Assembly (NCBI GenBank): GCA_035647615.1
Contig: DASRND010000026.1
Location: forward strand, 1-51,619
DNA: 51,619 nt
From: Bacteroidales bacterium
GTDB taxonomy: Bacteria > Bacteroidota > Bacteroidia > Bacteroidales > 4484-276
Reading direction: 5' to 3'
Shown: piece after piece, positions 7,429-15,828 of the stretch
Numbering within the stretch: position 1 is the stretch's first letter
How the letters are laid out: every line of letters starts with the position of its first letter
Program-made: the position numbers and the translations under genes
Notes under the pieces: model-generated
What the model was told of the DNA's origin: nothing
Seen by the model: only the letters and a program-made list of their open reading frames with translations
The model's database searches: none

Positions 7429-8667
7429 CTATTTCCTAATTATCATCATATTCTCAGCATCAAATTTATAGTTCACAATCTTTCCATTTATTATCAATTC
7501 TATCGCTTGTTCAATAACTTCTATTGGCGCAATGAACCATTCCCTTGGTGCATATCTTTTGCCTTTTCCGTCAAATACGTCCACGTCTAAACAGGAGGTT
7601 CCAAAAAAATTATGAAGTAATTGTTCTAATTTCTGTGGATTCATATTGAAACATTTCCAGGCTCCCTGAATGTTTACGGGAGCCATTAAGTAGGTCGGTT
7701 CTTTTTCAGCATTTTTTATTCTTTCTTCAACTTCTGTTTTAGAATAGCCAATTTTATAAAGATTCTGTATGGATGTAATTTGCTCATCCTGGCTTTTTGA
7801 TTTCAGAACATAAATATATCCGGCTTCTTCATCTTCACTTGTAACATTGCTAAACTTCCCGATGAACTCTTCATTTATTTTGTCAATGTTTTGTGTAACA
7901 ACTCTACCGTTTACATAAAGGATTTTAGCCAAAGAACGATACAACATATTTGATTCTGTACCATTCTCAAAAATACATAAGGTTCTACCGTCTTTTCTGA
8001 TCCTTTTGCCACTTGTAAAGGTTTGCTCTTCCTGGGAGATATCCACTTTTTCAAGAAGCAGCAAAACACCGTTATGAACGTAAAAATCACCCTCTCTCAA
8101 ATTATCTTCTTTAAAATCTATAAGTTTACGCTTTCCGTTCGCCAAGTCCTTCTGAACCTCAATAAATATTGATTTATACTTGTCAAAATCTTTGCAAGGT
8201 TTTCTTCGTGCTACAAAATCAGCTTGGGCTCTTTCATAATCCTTCGGAGTGTGATTGAAATCAAATAAGCCTTCTGAATCACCGCCCAAAATATCCATCG
8301 AATCATCACTTAATAAATCATCAATAGAATTTATCTCTTTTGGTTTTCTATATTCTGACTTTGGCTCGTTTACTTGATTCGATTCTAAAACAGGTAATAA
8401 ATTATGAATATCATGTTCCTTTAATAAGCCAATTTTGGTTTCATCTTCTTTCAAGTTTTTAAGACGGGAATACAATTGAAACTCTGAAATATTACTTGGG
8501 TTAGGCTTTGGTTCTTTTCCATTAATTTCTACAAAATCATTTATTTCTTGAAATGAAGATAATAAACGCTCATCCGCGGTTCGGACATTAGATTGTTTAT
8601 GCTTAAAATTAAGCAAGCCTAAAGGATCATTTTTGAAAATATCGTTTAAAACCTTTTCCTTATCCAT
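7429..8667 (-). CDS. YeeC-like GIY-YIG (T5orf172) protein
   Basis: The 412-aa protein has a C-terminal GIY-YIG domain of the T5orf172/MUG113 type: GYIYVLKS at 283-290, LYKIGYSKTEVEERI at 303-317, and a glutamate in KLEQLLHNFF at about 348. Residues 1-270 are charged and less conserved, with an acidic stretch near 110-130. Its ATG overlaps the end of the helicase gene by 8 nt, so translation is coupled. The architecture and position match B. subtilis YeeC, third gene of yeeA-yeeB-yeeC. The likely role is the nuclease partner of the methyltransferase and helicase in a restriction-like defence system, but cleavage activity is inferred only from the fold. Confidence 0.75.
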   Translation of the reverse strand: MDKEKVLNDIFKNDPLGLLNFKHKQSNVRTADERLLSSFQEINDFVEINGKEPKPNPSNISEFQLYSRLKNLKEDETKIGLLKEHDIHNLLPVLESNQVNEPKSEYRKPKEINSIDDLLSDDSMDILGGDSEGLFDFNHTPKDYERAQADFVARRKPCKDFDKYKSIFIEVQKDLANGKRKLIDFKEDNLREGDFYVHNGVLLLLEKVDISQEEQTFTSGKRIRKDGRTLCIFENGTESNMLYRSLAKILYVNGRVVTQNIDKINEEFIGKFSNVTSEDEEAGYIYVLKSKSQDEQITSIQNLYKIGYSKTEVEERIKNAEKEPTYLMAPVNIQGAWKCFNMNPQKLEQLLHNFFGTSCLDVDVFDGKGKRYAPREWFIAPIEVIEQAIELIINGKIVNYKFDAENMMIIRK

Positions 8668-10618
8668 TTGCTTCAGCTCTTTTTCGTTTTTCTTCTTTCA
8701 GATAAATAATGCATTCAGCCATTCGCTTCTCCAAAGGGTCGTATGAACTTAGACTTGGCTCTCGATTGTACATTTGAATAAACTCATTAATTTTAGGCCA
8801 AAGTATTTTTGCTTCCTCAAAATCCATATTAATTCTTGTGGCTTCAATATGGTCTTGAATAACTTTCAGAACCTTTGTTGTTACCGATTTTGACAAGATT
8901 TCAAATGCTTTTTGAAATGGATTAATTCTATCTATCAAATCAATATGAATATCGTCGATGTCGACAAACGAACCAGCCATTCGGATAAATCGTTTGTCGC
9001 CAATCTCCTTAATTTCTCCATTCTTGATAACTGAATCAACTACTACGTGTTGTCGAACCTCCTCAACTTCTATATCTGACAAATCGGGATATTTTATTCT
9101 GATGATTTTTGGAATCAGAACTTTGTTAATTACTTCAGGGTCTACATTTCCGGGCATTGCTTTTAGCATTGTATCATCCTGTAAAATTTTGGCTTTTAAA
9201 TCGATTAAGTCTTGTTCAAGAATATCTCTAACTCTTTTAGAACTGGGCTCTCTAAAGATTTTACCATTACGACTTGGTCCAATAAGAATTTCGCCAGGTT
9301 TCGCTTTGTCATCGTCATTTACTTTTGTTTTGAATTTCCAGTTTGGAGCTAAAACCTGTTCCATTAGTAATGAGGCAGTAATAGCTTTAAGCATATTGTT
9401 TACAGAAAGTTTCACCAAATCATCTGCGGCATCGGGCTGCGCGATTAAGTTGGTAAACTGTGCATGAGTTTTATTATCGCTATCTCTTGTTGCTCTGCCA
9501 ATAATTTGGATAATCTCGGTTAACGAACCTCTGTAACCGACCGTTAAAGCATGTTCACAATATGGCCAGTCAAAACCTTCTTTTGCCATTCCCAAAGCGA
9601 TAATCAAATCCATATCATCTAAGGAATCCATTTTTCTAAGGTAGTTCACAATTTTATCGCGTTCCTTTTGGTTGTCTTCCACCAAATCGGCAACTTTTAT
9701 GGTTTTACCATCCGAATACCTTTTTACATATATTACGCCTGTGTCTGCATCTTGCTTTGTTACATCGCCAATGGCATCTATTATAAAATCAACTTCATTG
9801 TGTTTGTCTTTGGTCGATTCGCCCGAATTTACATTAGGAATATGCAGAATAGTTTTTTGGTCGGTATTCAAAACTTCCATTATGGCATTGGTGTATTTCC
9901 CTTGATAGAAATGATAACCAATCCCCAATGATTTTAAATATTGATAACCATTTAGCTGCTCGTAGTAGTTGTAAGTTACTTTGGTAAACTTCTCCTCATC
10001 CTCAGGAAGCAGAATAGGAACACTATCTCCTCTGAAAAACGTACCCGTCATGGCCACAATATGGGCCTTCGATTTACGCATAATTTCACGCAGCAAATCT
10101 CCCAATCTGCTTTCAGCATCGGCCGACACATGATGAAATTCATCAATTGCCAATAGGGTATTGTCAAACCTCGTTTCGTCTAATTCTTCACAGGCAAAGC
10201 GCAAAGTGGCGTGTGTGCAAATAAGGATTTGCTCATTATCACTATCCATAAAAGCATGGAAAGCCTGAACTTTACTTTTACTCCAATCACCTCCCGGCGT
10301 ACAAAGGTTGAATTTATCGTTTGGCTCCCAATTCGCAAAAAAATGATTTTGTTTTATTAAATTAGTTTTCGCAAAAGAACTACCAATTGAACGTTCGGGA
10401 ACTGCAACAATGACTTTTTTCAGTCCTTGGTTTTTCAATTTATCCAATGCAATAAACATTAATGCCCTGGACTTTCCTGAGGCAGGTGGAGCTTTTATTA
10501 ATAAATATTGAGCATCGCGTGACTCATAAGCCCTTGCTGCCATTGGCCGCATCCCGGTTTCATCTATATTAACACTCTCCCCTGTTTGATTGTAATGTAC
10601 TTTTACTATGTCTGGCAT
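8660..10618 (-). CDS. YeeB-like superfamily 2 DEAD/DEAH-type helicase
   Basis: The 652-aa protein has the SF2 helicase motifs in order: Walker A APPASGKS (43-50), motif Ia region (VIVAVPERS), DEFH box (159-162), TGT motif III (191-193), and motif VI QIIGRATR (371-378) in the second RecA-like domain. The C-terminal 230 residues are an unassigned family-specific region. It most resembles YeeB of B. subtilis and the helicase subunits of multi-gene restriction systems, which use ATP to translocate along DNA. It starts 27 nt after the methyltransferase stop and overlaps the YeeC-like gene by 8 nt, so the three genes are one operon. Confidence 0.82.
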   Translation of the reverse strand: MPDIVKVHYNQTGESVNIDETGMRPMAARAYESRDAQYLLIKAPPASGKSRALMFIALDKLKNQGLKKVIVAVPERSIGSSFAKTNLIKQNHFFANWEPNDKFNLCTPGGDWSKSKVQAFHAFMDSDNEQILICTHATLRFACEELDETRFDNTLLAIDEFHHVSADAESRLGDLLREIMRKSKAHIVAMTGTFFRGDSVPILLPEDEEKFTKVTYNYYEQLNGYQYLKSLGIGYHFYQGKYTNAIMEVLNTDQKTILHIPNVNSGESTKDKHNEVDFIIDAIGDVTKQDADTGVIYVKRYSDGKTIKVADLVEDNQKERDKIVNYLRKMDSLDDMDLIIALGMAKEGFDWPYCEHALTVGYRGSLTEIIQIIGRATRDSDNKTHAQFTNLIAQPDAADDLVKLSVNNMLKAITASLLMEQVLAPNWKFKTKVNDDDKAKPGEILIGPSRNGKIFREPSSKRVRDILEQDLIDLKAKILQDDTMLKAMPGNVDPEVINKVLIPKIIRIKYPDLSDIEVEEVRQHVVVDSVIKNGEIKEIGDKRFIRMAGSFVDIDDIHIDLIDRINPFQKAFEILSKSVTTKVLKVIQDHIEATRINMDFEEAKILWPKINEFIQMYNREPSLSSYDPLEKRMAECIIYLKEEKRKRAEANG

Positions 10619-10645
10619 ATTTTCTTTTTTTATTTTTATTATTCA

Positions 10646-13357
10646 TCATTTTCCCTTTTTACGTTTGGATTTCTCTTTCGCAAACAGAGTTCCTTCCTCT
10701 TTTTCTTCCTCAATCATTTTCTCATAGAGTTTGAACAGATACTCCAAACGTTCTTCATCGCTGTTAAATGGGGTACTACGATAACATTTTTCAATGATTT
10801 CATCATTTTGTCGGTGTGCTTCACGCAAACCCTTTGGCATTTTATCGGGATCGTAAAGTTGTGCCAATGTTTTTTCGGGGTGCTTTTCTCGCTCTTCTAA
10901 AATGCGAAATACAGCTTGGGTAATTTCGTTTTTGCGTTGCGTTGAGATTTGGGGGAATGGAAAGGTGTTGTAACATATTTCCGTTGAATATCTAATGCTT
11001 GTTCCTAAGTAACCTCCAACAGCTTTAACCCATAGCATTTGAAGTTTAGAAGATAATATTCCCAAAATATATGGGTCACTATCATATATTGCTTGAGCAG
11101 AATGCATTACAATAAATTTATTGTCAAAAAAACCACATTGCATAAAATCTCTTCGTTCTGATGTAGTGCAAGGGATGAGCAAAAAATTATTTGTAGCAAT
11201 TCTTCTATATCGAAACTGATGAGAACGATTTACCAAAGTTCTGGCTACTTCACCACTATTTTGTCTAAATTCTTTTACCTGTATAATTCGTTCTTTTATA
11301 GAGTCTATACTTAAAGCTTCTTTCAGGTTATCATCCTCAATCCATAAACAATACCGGTCAATTCCTTTTAAAAATTCAGCACCCCCAATTAGAGGTTTAA
11401 TAAATTTCTTTGTCCTGCTGTCTTCAGCTTCAAAGGATTCCTTCTCAGTACTTGATAGTTTTAGAAAATTACCTTCCAATGGCATATTTCCAAAAACCAT
11501 TTCTGGTAGTTTGGATAAATTAGTTCTTCTACTTAGTACTATTATTGAAGGACCGTCATTTAAATAAGGACCAATATTGGAAACTTCCTTTTTAAAATCA
11601 GTAAATAAATATTTTTTCTTTGTTGATTGTTTATTTCTGATAGATAGAATAATTACCTGTACGCCAGCTTTGTCTTTGGCATTATTTGTCCATTTGAAAG
11701 GGGCATAACCAAAACCAATTTCAATATTATGCTCAAATAAACTTGGCCAAAGTAATCCAACTTGATTCCCCTGAACAACTGATTTTGTTGAAACAAAAGC
11801 TAATTCAAAATTTGTATTCTTTATATATTTTGCTCCTTTGAAAAACCAGATACCTATATAATCTAAATTTTTAAATCCATTAACCCCTTTGAAAACAAAT
11901 GCTAAATCATCTCTTTGGGATTTCTCTTGCAATTTAGCTCCAACATAAGGCGGATTTCCCAAAATATAAATTTCATCACCTTTTTCCTTTGGGCAAACCA
12001 TTTCCCAATCCAAACGAGTTGCATTGCCTTGCACAATTTTTCCTGCTTCTTTTAATGGTAATGTTGGGTTGGTTCTTCCGAACTCTTTAAAGAATTCCAC
12101 ATTCATTTGGTGTTCTGCAAGCCAAAGTGCAAGCTTGGCAATTTCTCCAGCGAAATCGTCTATCTCAATTCCGTAAAAATGTGAGAGTTGTATGCCCGAA
12201 AGTGCCATCATATTGCCAGCCTTAAAAATCTTCATTTCTAAAATGCGGAGTTCTTTGTAGGCAATAATTAAAAAGTTGCCGGATCCACAGGCGGGGTCAA
12301 ATATTTTAAGGTTATGAATTCGATTTAGTAGGGCGTTTAGTTTCTTTTGTTTCGTTGCTTCTGTGAGTGCTGAGTTTGTTGAATCTTCAAACTCTTCGTA
12401 CAGCTCATTCAAGAAAAGTGGTTTAATCACTTTCATAATGTTTGGAACAGAAGTATAGTGCTGTCCTAAACTTCCTCGTTGAGCCGCTCCAATAACCGCC
12501 TGAAACATTGATCCAAAAATATCAGGATTAATGGCAGACCAATCCTGATCTCCACTATTTAATATTGCCGCTCGGGAACTACGGGAGAATTTTGGTGTTT
12601 TGTGTTCTTTCTCAAACAAACCACCATTTACAAAAGGAAATGCTTTTAAATATTCGGGAACTTCGGCTCCGCTCAGTGCTCGTCTATCGCCTTTGGGAGT
12701 GTTTAGCACCGTAAAGAGAGTATCTAAATAAGTATTTAAATCACTCCCATCCGTTTGTGTATGTGAGTCAATGGCGTTGGTAAATTGACTGTCTTCAAAA
12801 ATGTGGGTATCCTCTGCAAAAAAGCAGAACAACAGCCGAGATAGGAAAACATTCAATCCGTGAATAAATTCAGGCGAATCATTGGGGTTGTCCTTTTTGA
12901 TTTCGTCGAAAAGTTTTGCCATTTTTTCGGCAGCTTTTACATCGGCTGGGTTTTCGTTGGCGTGTTGTGCCTTTTCCATACCAGCCCACGGCAAAAAGAA
13001 ATCGTAATGCTCTGGTAAATCTTTTAGAGCAATGTCCAGCTTATCATCTGTTTTGGTGTCAATAGCCAAAAGAGTTTCGTAATCGGTTACTATTACAAAT
13101 CGTTCGTTGCGTTTCAGCTCTTTTGCTATTTCAGATATGGTTAAATGCAAATCCTCTTTCTGCTCCTCTCTAAAAAACAGTTTCTTCTTCCAGGATATTT
13201 CATCTTCAACTTTCGATAAATTGAGGTTCCCTTTTCTCAGTCTTGTAATCGATGCTTTGGGTAAACCATAAGATAAGAGCAGCTCATAAATAAAGGTCTC
13301 TTTATTAAAGGTTGCAATCAGTACTTGCAGGTTTATTTCTATTTGTGTTATGTTCAT
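10646..13357 (-). CDS. YeeA/DnmA-like N6-adenine DNA methyltransferase
   Basis: The 903-aa class I SAM-dependent DNA methyltransferase has motif I FDPACGSG at 353-360 and the amino-methyltransferase motif IV NPPY at 468-471. A GSMFQAVI...LGQHYTSVPNIM segment before motif I is characteristic of MmeI/YeeA-type enzymes. A target-recognition region covers about residues 600-830 and ends in CYNTFPFPQ, with a lysine-rich C-terminus. I see no PD-(D/E)XK nuclease motif in the first 130 residues, unlike single-chain type IIL enzymes, so cutting is probably done by a partner. B. subtilis DnmA (YeeA) methylates adenine at a non-palindromic site. The helicase follows by 27 nt. The module B leader ORF stops 98 nt upstream. 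Confidence 0.85.
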   Translation of the reverse strand: MNITQIEINLQVLIATFNKETFIYELLLSYGLPKASITRLRKGNLNLSKVEDEISWKKKLFFREEQKEDLHLTISEIAKELKRNERFVIVTDYETLLAIDTKTDDKLDIALKDLPEHYDFFLPWAGMEKAQHANENPADVKAAEKMAKLFDEIKKDNPNDSPEFIHGLNVFLSRLLFCFFAEDTHIFEDSQFTNAIDSHTQTDGSDLNTYLDTLFTVLNTPKGDRRALSGAEVPEYLKAFPFVNGGLFEKEHKTPKFSRSSRAAILNSGDQDWSAINPDIFGSMFQAVIGAAQRGSLGQHYTSVPNIMKVIKPLFLNELYEEFEDSTNSALTEATKQKKLNALLNRIHNLKIFDPACGSGNFLIIAYKELRILEMKIFKAGNMMALSGIQLSHFYGIEIDDFAGEIAKLALWLAEHQMNVEFFKEFGRTNPTLPLKEAGKIVQGNATRLDWEMVCPKEKGDEIYILGNPPYVGAKLQEKSQRDDLAFVFKGVNGFKNLDYIGIWFFKGAKYIKNTNFELAFVSTKSVVQGNQVGLLWPSLFEHNIEIGFGYAPFKWTNNAKDKAGVQVIILSIRNKQSTKKKYLFTDFKKEVSNIGPYLNDGPSIIVLSRRTNLSKLPEMVFGNMPLEGNFLKLSSTEKESFEAEDSRTKKFIKPLIGGAEFLKGIDRYCLWIEDDNLKEALSIDSIKERIIQVKEFRQNSGEVARTLVNRSHQFRYRRIATNNFLLIPCTTSERRDFMQCGFFDNKFIVMHSAQAIYDSDPYILGILSSKLQMLWVKAVGGYLGTSIRYSTEICYNTFPFPQISTQRKNEITQAVFRILEEREKHPEKTLAQLYDPDKMPKGLREAHRQNDEIIEKCYRSTPFNSDEERLEYLFKLYEKMIEEEKEEGTLFAKEKSKRKKGK

Positions 13358-13455
13358 TATTTATGTCAGTCCTTTAGTAATGCGTTGGCAAAGACCAAAT
13401 GTGCTATTTGTGCATTGGCTCTTTTTTTTCACTTGGTAAACTATGTCTATGTATG

Positions 13456-13587
13456 TTAAGTAGTTATTACACCTACGTGCCCTTGGAGTTGCTGACCCAT
13501 GAGCCCGCAATCCTTCTCAAAAATCAAGCTCGCCACGAACTTCTCGCGGTGGGTGTCATTAGCCAATATGAATACAGGTTTCCTCAT
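13456..13587 (-). pseudogene. Recombinase N-terminal remnant (module B leader ORF)
   Basis: The 43-codon frame starts MRKPVFILANDTHREKF and continues VASLIFEKDCG, matching the head of copies A, C and D. It then diverges (LMGQQLQGHVG) and stops, so the recombinase tail seen in A and C is absent here. A TAGTTTTG box precedes it by 29 nt. It ends 98 nt before the methyltransferase start. Confidence 0.55.
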
Positions 13588-13615
13588 TGCTTTGCGCTCA
13601 TTCATTTTGAGATGC

Positions 13616-13623
13616 CAAAACTA
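13616..13623 (-). promoter_or_regulatory. -7 box TAGTTTTG of module B
   Basis: The minus-strand TAGTTTTG fits TAnnTTTG and lies 29 nt before the leader ATG at 13587. It probably drives the yeeABC-like operon, whose first start codon is a further 230 nt downstream. Confidence 0.45.
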
Positions 13624-13699
13624 AGAATTATTTCCTATCGAAGGGTTTAAAAATCAAGAAAATTGAAAATGTTTCTATTTTCGGGGTCAGCAAGGAGCA

Positions 13700-13889
13700 A
13701 TGTATTCCGGCAGAAACAACATCGAAAAGGCGGACGTGAAAATCTACGACCTCACCGGAACAATGGTTTACAAATTTGCCTGGAACGGCGAAAACAAACA
13801 ACAACCTAAGCGGCCACCCCAAAGGGATGTACATACTCACGGTAACCACCAGCGATGGAATTAAGACGGAGAAACTGGTGATTCGGTAA
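13700..13889 (+). pseudogene. Frameshifted copy of the PNGase F gene's T9SS tail
   Basis: The bases match 2765-2956 of the PNGase F-like gene closely (shared TTCCGGCAGAAAC start, VKIYDLTGTMVYKF and SDGIKTEKLVIR coding, and the stop). Roughly nine bases in ten agree by eye. Two bases are missing around GGCGAAAACAAACAAC, which shifts the frame, and there is no upstream coding part. The following terminator is duplicated as well (13920-13955). Confidence 0.85.
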
Positions 13890-13919
13890 TTCGTGCTTAG
13901 AAATTTGAAGATTTAAAGA

Positions 13920-13955
13920 CGCGCATCCCGTGGGTACGGGATGCGCGTTTTTACT
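13920..13955 (+). terminator. Terminator hairpin, duplicate of 2986-3020
   Basis: CGCGCATCCCGT and ACGGGATGCGCG form a perfect 12-bp stem, followed by TTTTTACTTTTTT. It is 30 nt after the stop of the T9SS tail remnant, the same spacing as in the intact gene. It may also block leftward readthrough from the 14084 gene, but there is no T tract on that strand. Confidence 0.75.
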
Positions 13956-14083
13956 TTTTTCGGTATGGCTAGTTGTCGATTTCGTTGTTCGCGTCCTGTC
14001 CACCAGGACAAGGATGCAAACGAGAAATTCACTTGCAAGTTACTAAAAACTAGGCAATTTTACATAGCGCTTGTTAATGCCTG

Positions 14084-14881
14084 TTATTTTTTTATTGTAT
14101 CATTTTTTAATTTTTGAAGCTCTAATTCTATATTTGACTCCATACTAAAAAGGCTATCTTGATTTTTTATTAATGTTTGAAATTGTGTCGGATTTAATAT
14201 GACTTTTGTTTCTTTAGTACTTGTTGAAAAAATTTGAAATCCTTGAATTATTAGACTACTAAACCCGATAAAAAAAGCAAGAAATATACTTACCCAAGCT
14301 ACATTTTGACTTTTTTTGAATTTTCTATCTTCCTTTGTTTTAAAACCATTTGACTTTAAATCTCTTAATTCTTCAGAAACAACAACGAGACCTTGCATAT
14401 TCTCTAAAATCCAGTTATACATTCCGGGCGTAAGTATAAAACCTTCATAAATTATCTTACCAGTTTTATCAACAATTTGCGCTGAAGTATTTAGATGTAG
14501 ACCGTGTTTATTAAAATACAAAATATTGCTTTTGGGGTCAGTCCAGGCGTTAAAAGATTCTTTCATAACCATTAGCCCAGAGTCATTTCCATCATCCATT
14601 GGAAAGATAGTGATGTATCTGTTCGTCTTTAAATATTCGATTAATGAGATTAATTCTATAAAAAGGTAATATTCTTTTTTTCTTAATTCTAAGTTGTCAA
14701 ATTCTTTTTTTTTAACATAAAGAGCTGCTATTTTTTCTTTTTTATGTACGATTAATGCCTTATTATCATCTTTCAAAAAATATTCATTTTGAAGGTGGTA
14801 GCTTAAAAAATCAATATTATTATAATCAATGCCACTGAGAATTTCAATAAATTGTTTTTCTCGTTCATTAAATGTTCTCAT
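14084..14881 (-). CDS. Hypothetical protein with one C-proximal membrane helix
   Basis: The 265-aa protein of unknown family has a soluble, charged N-terminal 195 residues. One hydrophobic helix follows at about 197-220 (VAWVSIFLAFFIGFSSLIIQ), then a 45-residue tail that looks like a short coiled coil (SLFSMESNIELELQKLKND). There is no signal peptide. A cytoplasmic sensor or effector region anchored in the membrane is one reading, and in an island next to a restriction-like operon a defence effector is possible, but nothing in the sequence proves it. It is the only gene behind module C, whose leader ORF stops 89 nt upstream. It is strongly AT-rich. Confidence 0.7.
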   Translation of the reverse strand: MRTFNEREKQFIEILSGIDYNNIDFLSYHLQNEYFLKDDNKALIVHKKEKIAALYVKKKEFDNLELRKKEYYLFIELISLIEYLKTNRYITIFPMDDGNDSGLMVMKESFNAWTDPKSNILYFNKHGLHLNTSAQIVDKTGKIIYEGFILTPGMYNWILENMQGLVVVSEELRDLKSNGFKTKEDRKFKKSQNVAWVSIFLAFFIGFSSLIIQGFQIFSTSTKETKVILNPTQFQTLIKNQDSLFSMESNIELELQKLKNDTIKK

Positions 14882-14970
14882 TTAGTTCATTTTAGTATGG
14901 TTTATAATTGGCACATAACATCTATGTAAACGTAATATCACGTTTATTTCTTCATTACCTTTTGCAAAAC

Positions 14971-15180
14971 TTAGCCGAAATCACCCAATGGATTGATAAT
15001 GTTTCTCAGTTCATCTTTTGAAAAATCGGTTTGAACCCAATTGAAAAACTCAGTTGTTTTTGAACCTCCGCAGTCCTTCTCAAAAATCAGGCTTACCAAG
15101 GACTTCTCGCGGTGGGTGTCATTAGCCAATGTGATTAAAGGTTTCCTCATTGCTTTGCGCTCATTAATTTGAGATGCCAA
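14971..15180 (-). pseudogene. Tyrosine recombinase head-tail remnant (module C leader ORF)
   Basis: The 69-residue frame has the matching start at 15150 (MRKPLITLANDTHREKS). The head runs to SLIFEKDCG and the tail SKTTEFFNWVQTD...NIINPLGDFG follows at once. Length and tail are the same as in module A; the catalytic domain is absent and the expected tyrosine is F. Confidence 0.6.
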
Positions 15181-15185
15181 AACTA
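15178..15185 (-). promoter_or_regulatory. -7 box TAGTTTTG of module C
   Basis: It is on the minus strand, 28 nt upstream of the leader ATG at 15150, with the same box and context as module B. Confidence 0.45.
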
Positions 15186-15348
15186 AGAATTATTTCCTAT
15201 CGAAGGGTTTAAAAATTAAGAAAATTAAAAATCTTCTATTTTTTCGGGGGGTCAGCAAGAGACATTGAATTTCGGGGTAATTCGCCGGGACGCGCTTCCG
15301 TGGACTCTATCCCATCGTCAAGCAAGAAGCCTAATTTACCACCACAAG

Positions 15349-15828
15349 TTAATGCAGTTCTGTTATCTTGATTAAGTTAACCAGTTCGCTTGGTAAATTA
15401 CACTTGTCGAAATCGAAATCCTTATCGCTAATTTTAAGTGAGAGATTAATGGCGTCTTCAATAATCCCAAACGAAGTGATAAGATATTTAATCTTCCCGT
15501 CTTTTTCTATTTTGTATAAAAAGCCACTAAATTTGTTTCCGAATGATTTAAACTCAACTTTTCTTTTTTTAAGAACAGTGAATTTTTCTGTTATACTTTC
15601 ATCAAATACTTCGTTCAGCTCATCGGGGTCACTCATCTTAAATATCCATTTAGGGATCTTTACATTTACAATACTAAAATCACTTGCTTCCAAAATATGC
15701 TTTTCAGAGCAATCATATTTACTATTAACCTTCAGGTCTTTGCCTCCGAAATTATATATCTGGGTGGCATTTTGAGAAATAAGATTTACTGATACGAGCG
15801 TCAATAAAATGAGAAGTAGCTGCTTCAT
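15349..15828 (-). CDS. Small secreted hypothetical protein
   Basis: The 159-aa protein has a clear signal peptide (MKQLLLILLTLVSVNLISQ) followed by about 140 residues of mixed alpha/beta sequence with two cysteines in the mature part (CSEKHI near 40 and DKCNLP near 145). No lipobox is seen, so it is probably periplasmic. I do not recognise the family. Its ATG overlaps the stop of the module D leader ORF (ATGA), so it is probably translated by coupling to that ORF. It is alone in its unit and AT-rich. Confidence 0.65.
   Translation of the reverse strand: MKQLLLILLTLVSVNLISQNATQIYNFGGKDLKVNSKYDCSEKHILEASDFSIVNVKIPKWIFKMSDPDELNEVFDESITEKFTVLKKRKVEFKSFGNKFSGFLYKIEKDGKIKYLITSFGIIEDAINLSLKISDKDFDFDKCNLPSELVNLIKITELH

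Larger units (their letters stand above)
13456..14043 (-). repeat. Promoter-leader module B
   Basis: This fills most of the 726-nt gap between the methyltransferase gene and the 14084 gene. Read leftward it has a CAAGTTAC stretch (14036-14043), the perfect terminator hairpin (13920-13955), a frameshifted T9SS tail on the plus strand (13700-13889), a TTTAAA-rich spacer, the TAGTTTTG box (13616-13623) and the leader ORF. The final 100 nt before the methyltransferase contain CAAAT-AGCAC-ATTTG, a small palindrome, and no other feature that I can name. Confidence 0.65.
14916..15315 (-). repeat. Promoter-leader module C
   Basis: It closely resembles module A from AACATCTATG (14917) through the recombinase remnant, and resembles module B on the promoter side (the shared GAGATGCCAAAACTAAGAATT region). 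To the right are a collapsed T9SS-tail trace (GGTAATTCG near 15276) and a decayed GACGCGCTTCCG hairpin half (15293). It occupies nearly all of the 467-nt gap between the 14084 and 15349 genes. Confidence 0.65.

Noticed and set aside
8660-13357. DISARM or BREX assignment of the methyltransferase-helicase pair
   Set aside because: No DUF1998 (drmB), PglZ, BrxC or phospholipase-D-type gene is present; the gene set and sizes fit YeeABC.
13399-13650. Plus-strand frame of 83 codons in the module B region
   Set aside because: It is antisense to the recombinase-head remnant and has no family resemblance or promoter.
15368-15775. Plus-strand frame opposite the small secreted protein
   Set aside because: The low-complexity Ser/Leu/Phe composition looks like an antisense artefact, while the minus-strand gene has a signal peptide and a coupled upstream ORF.
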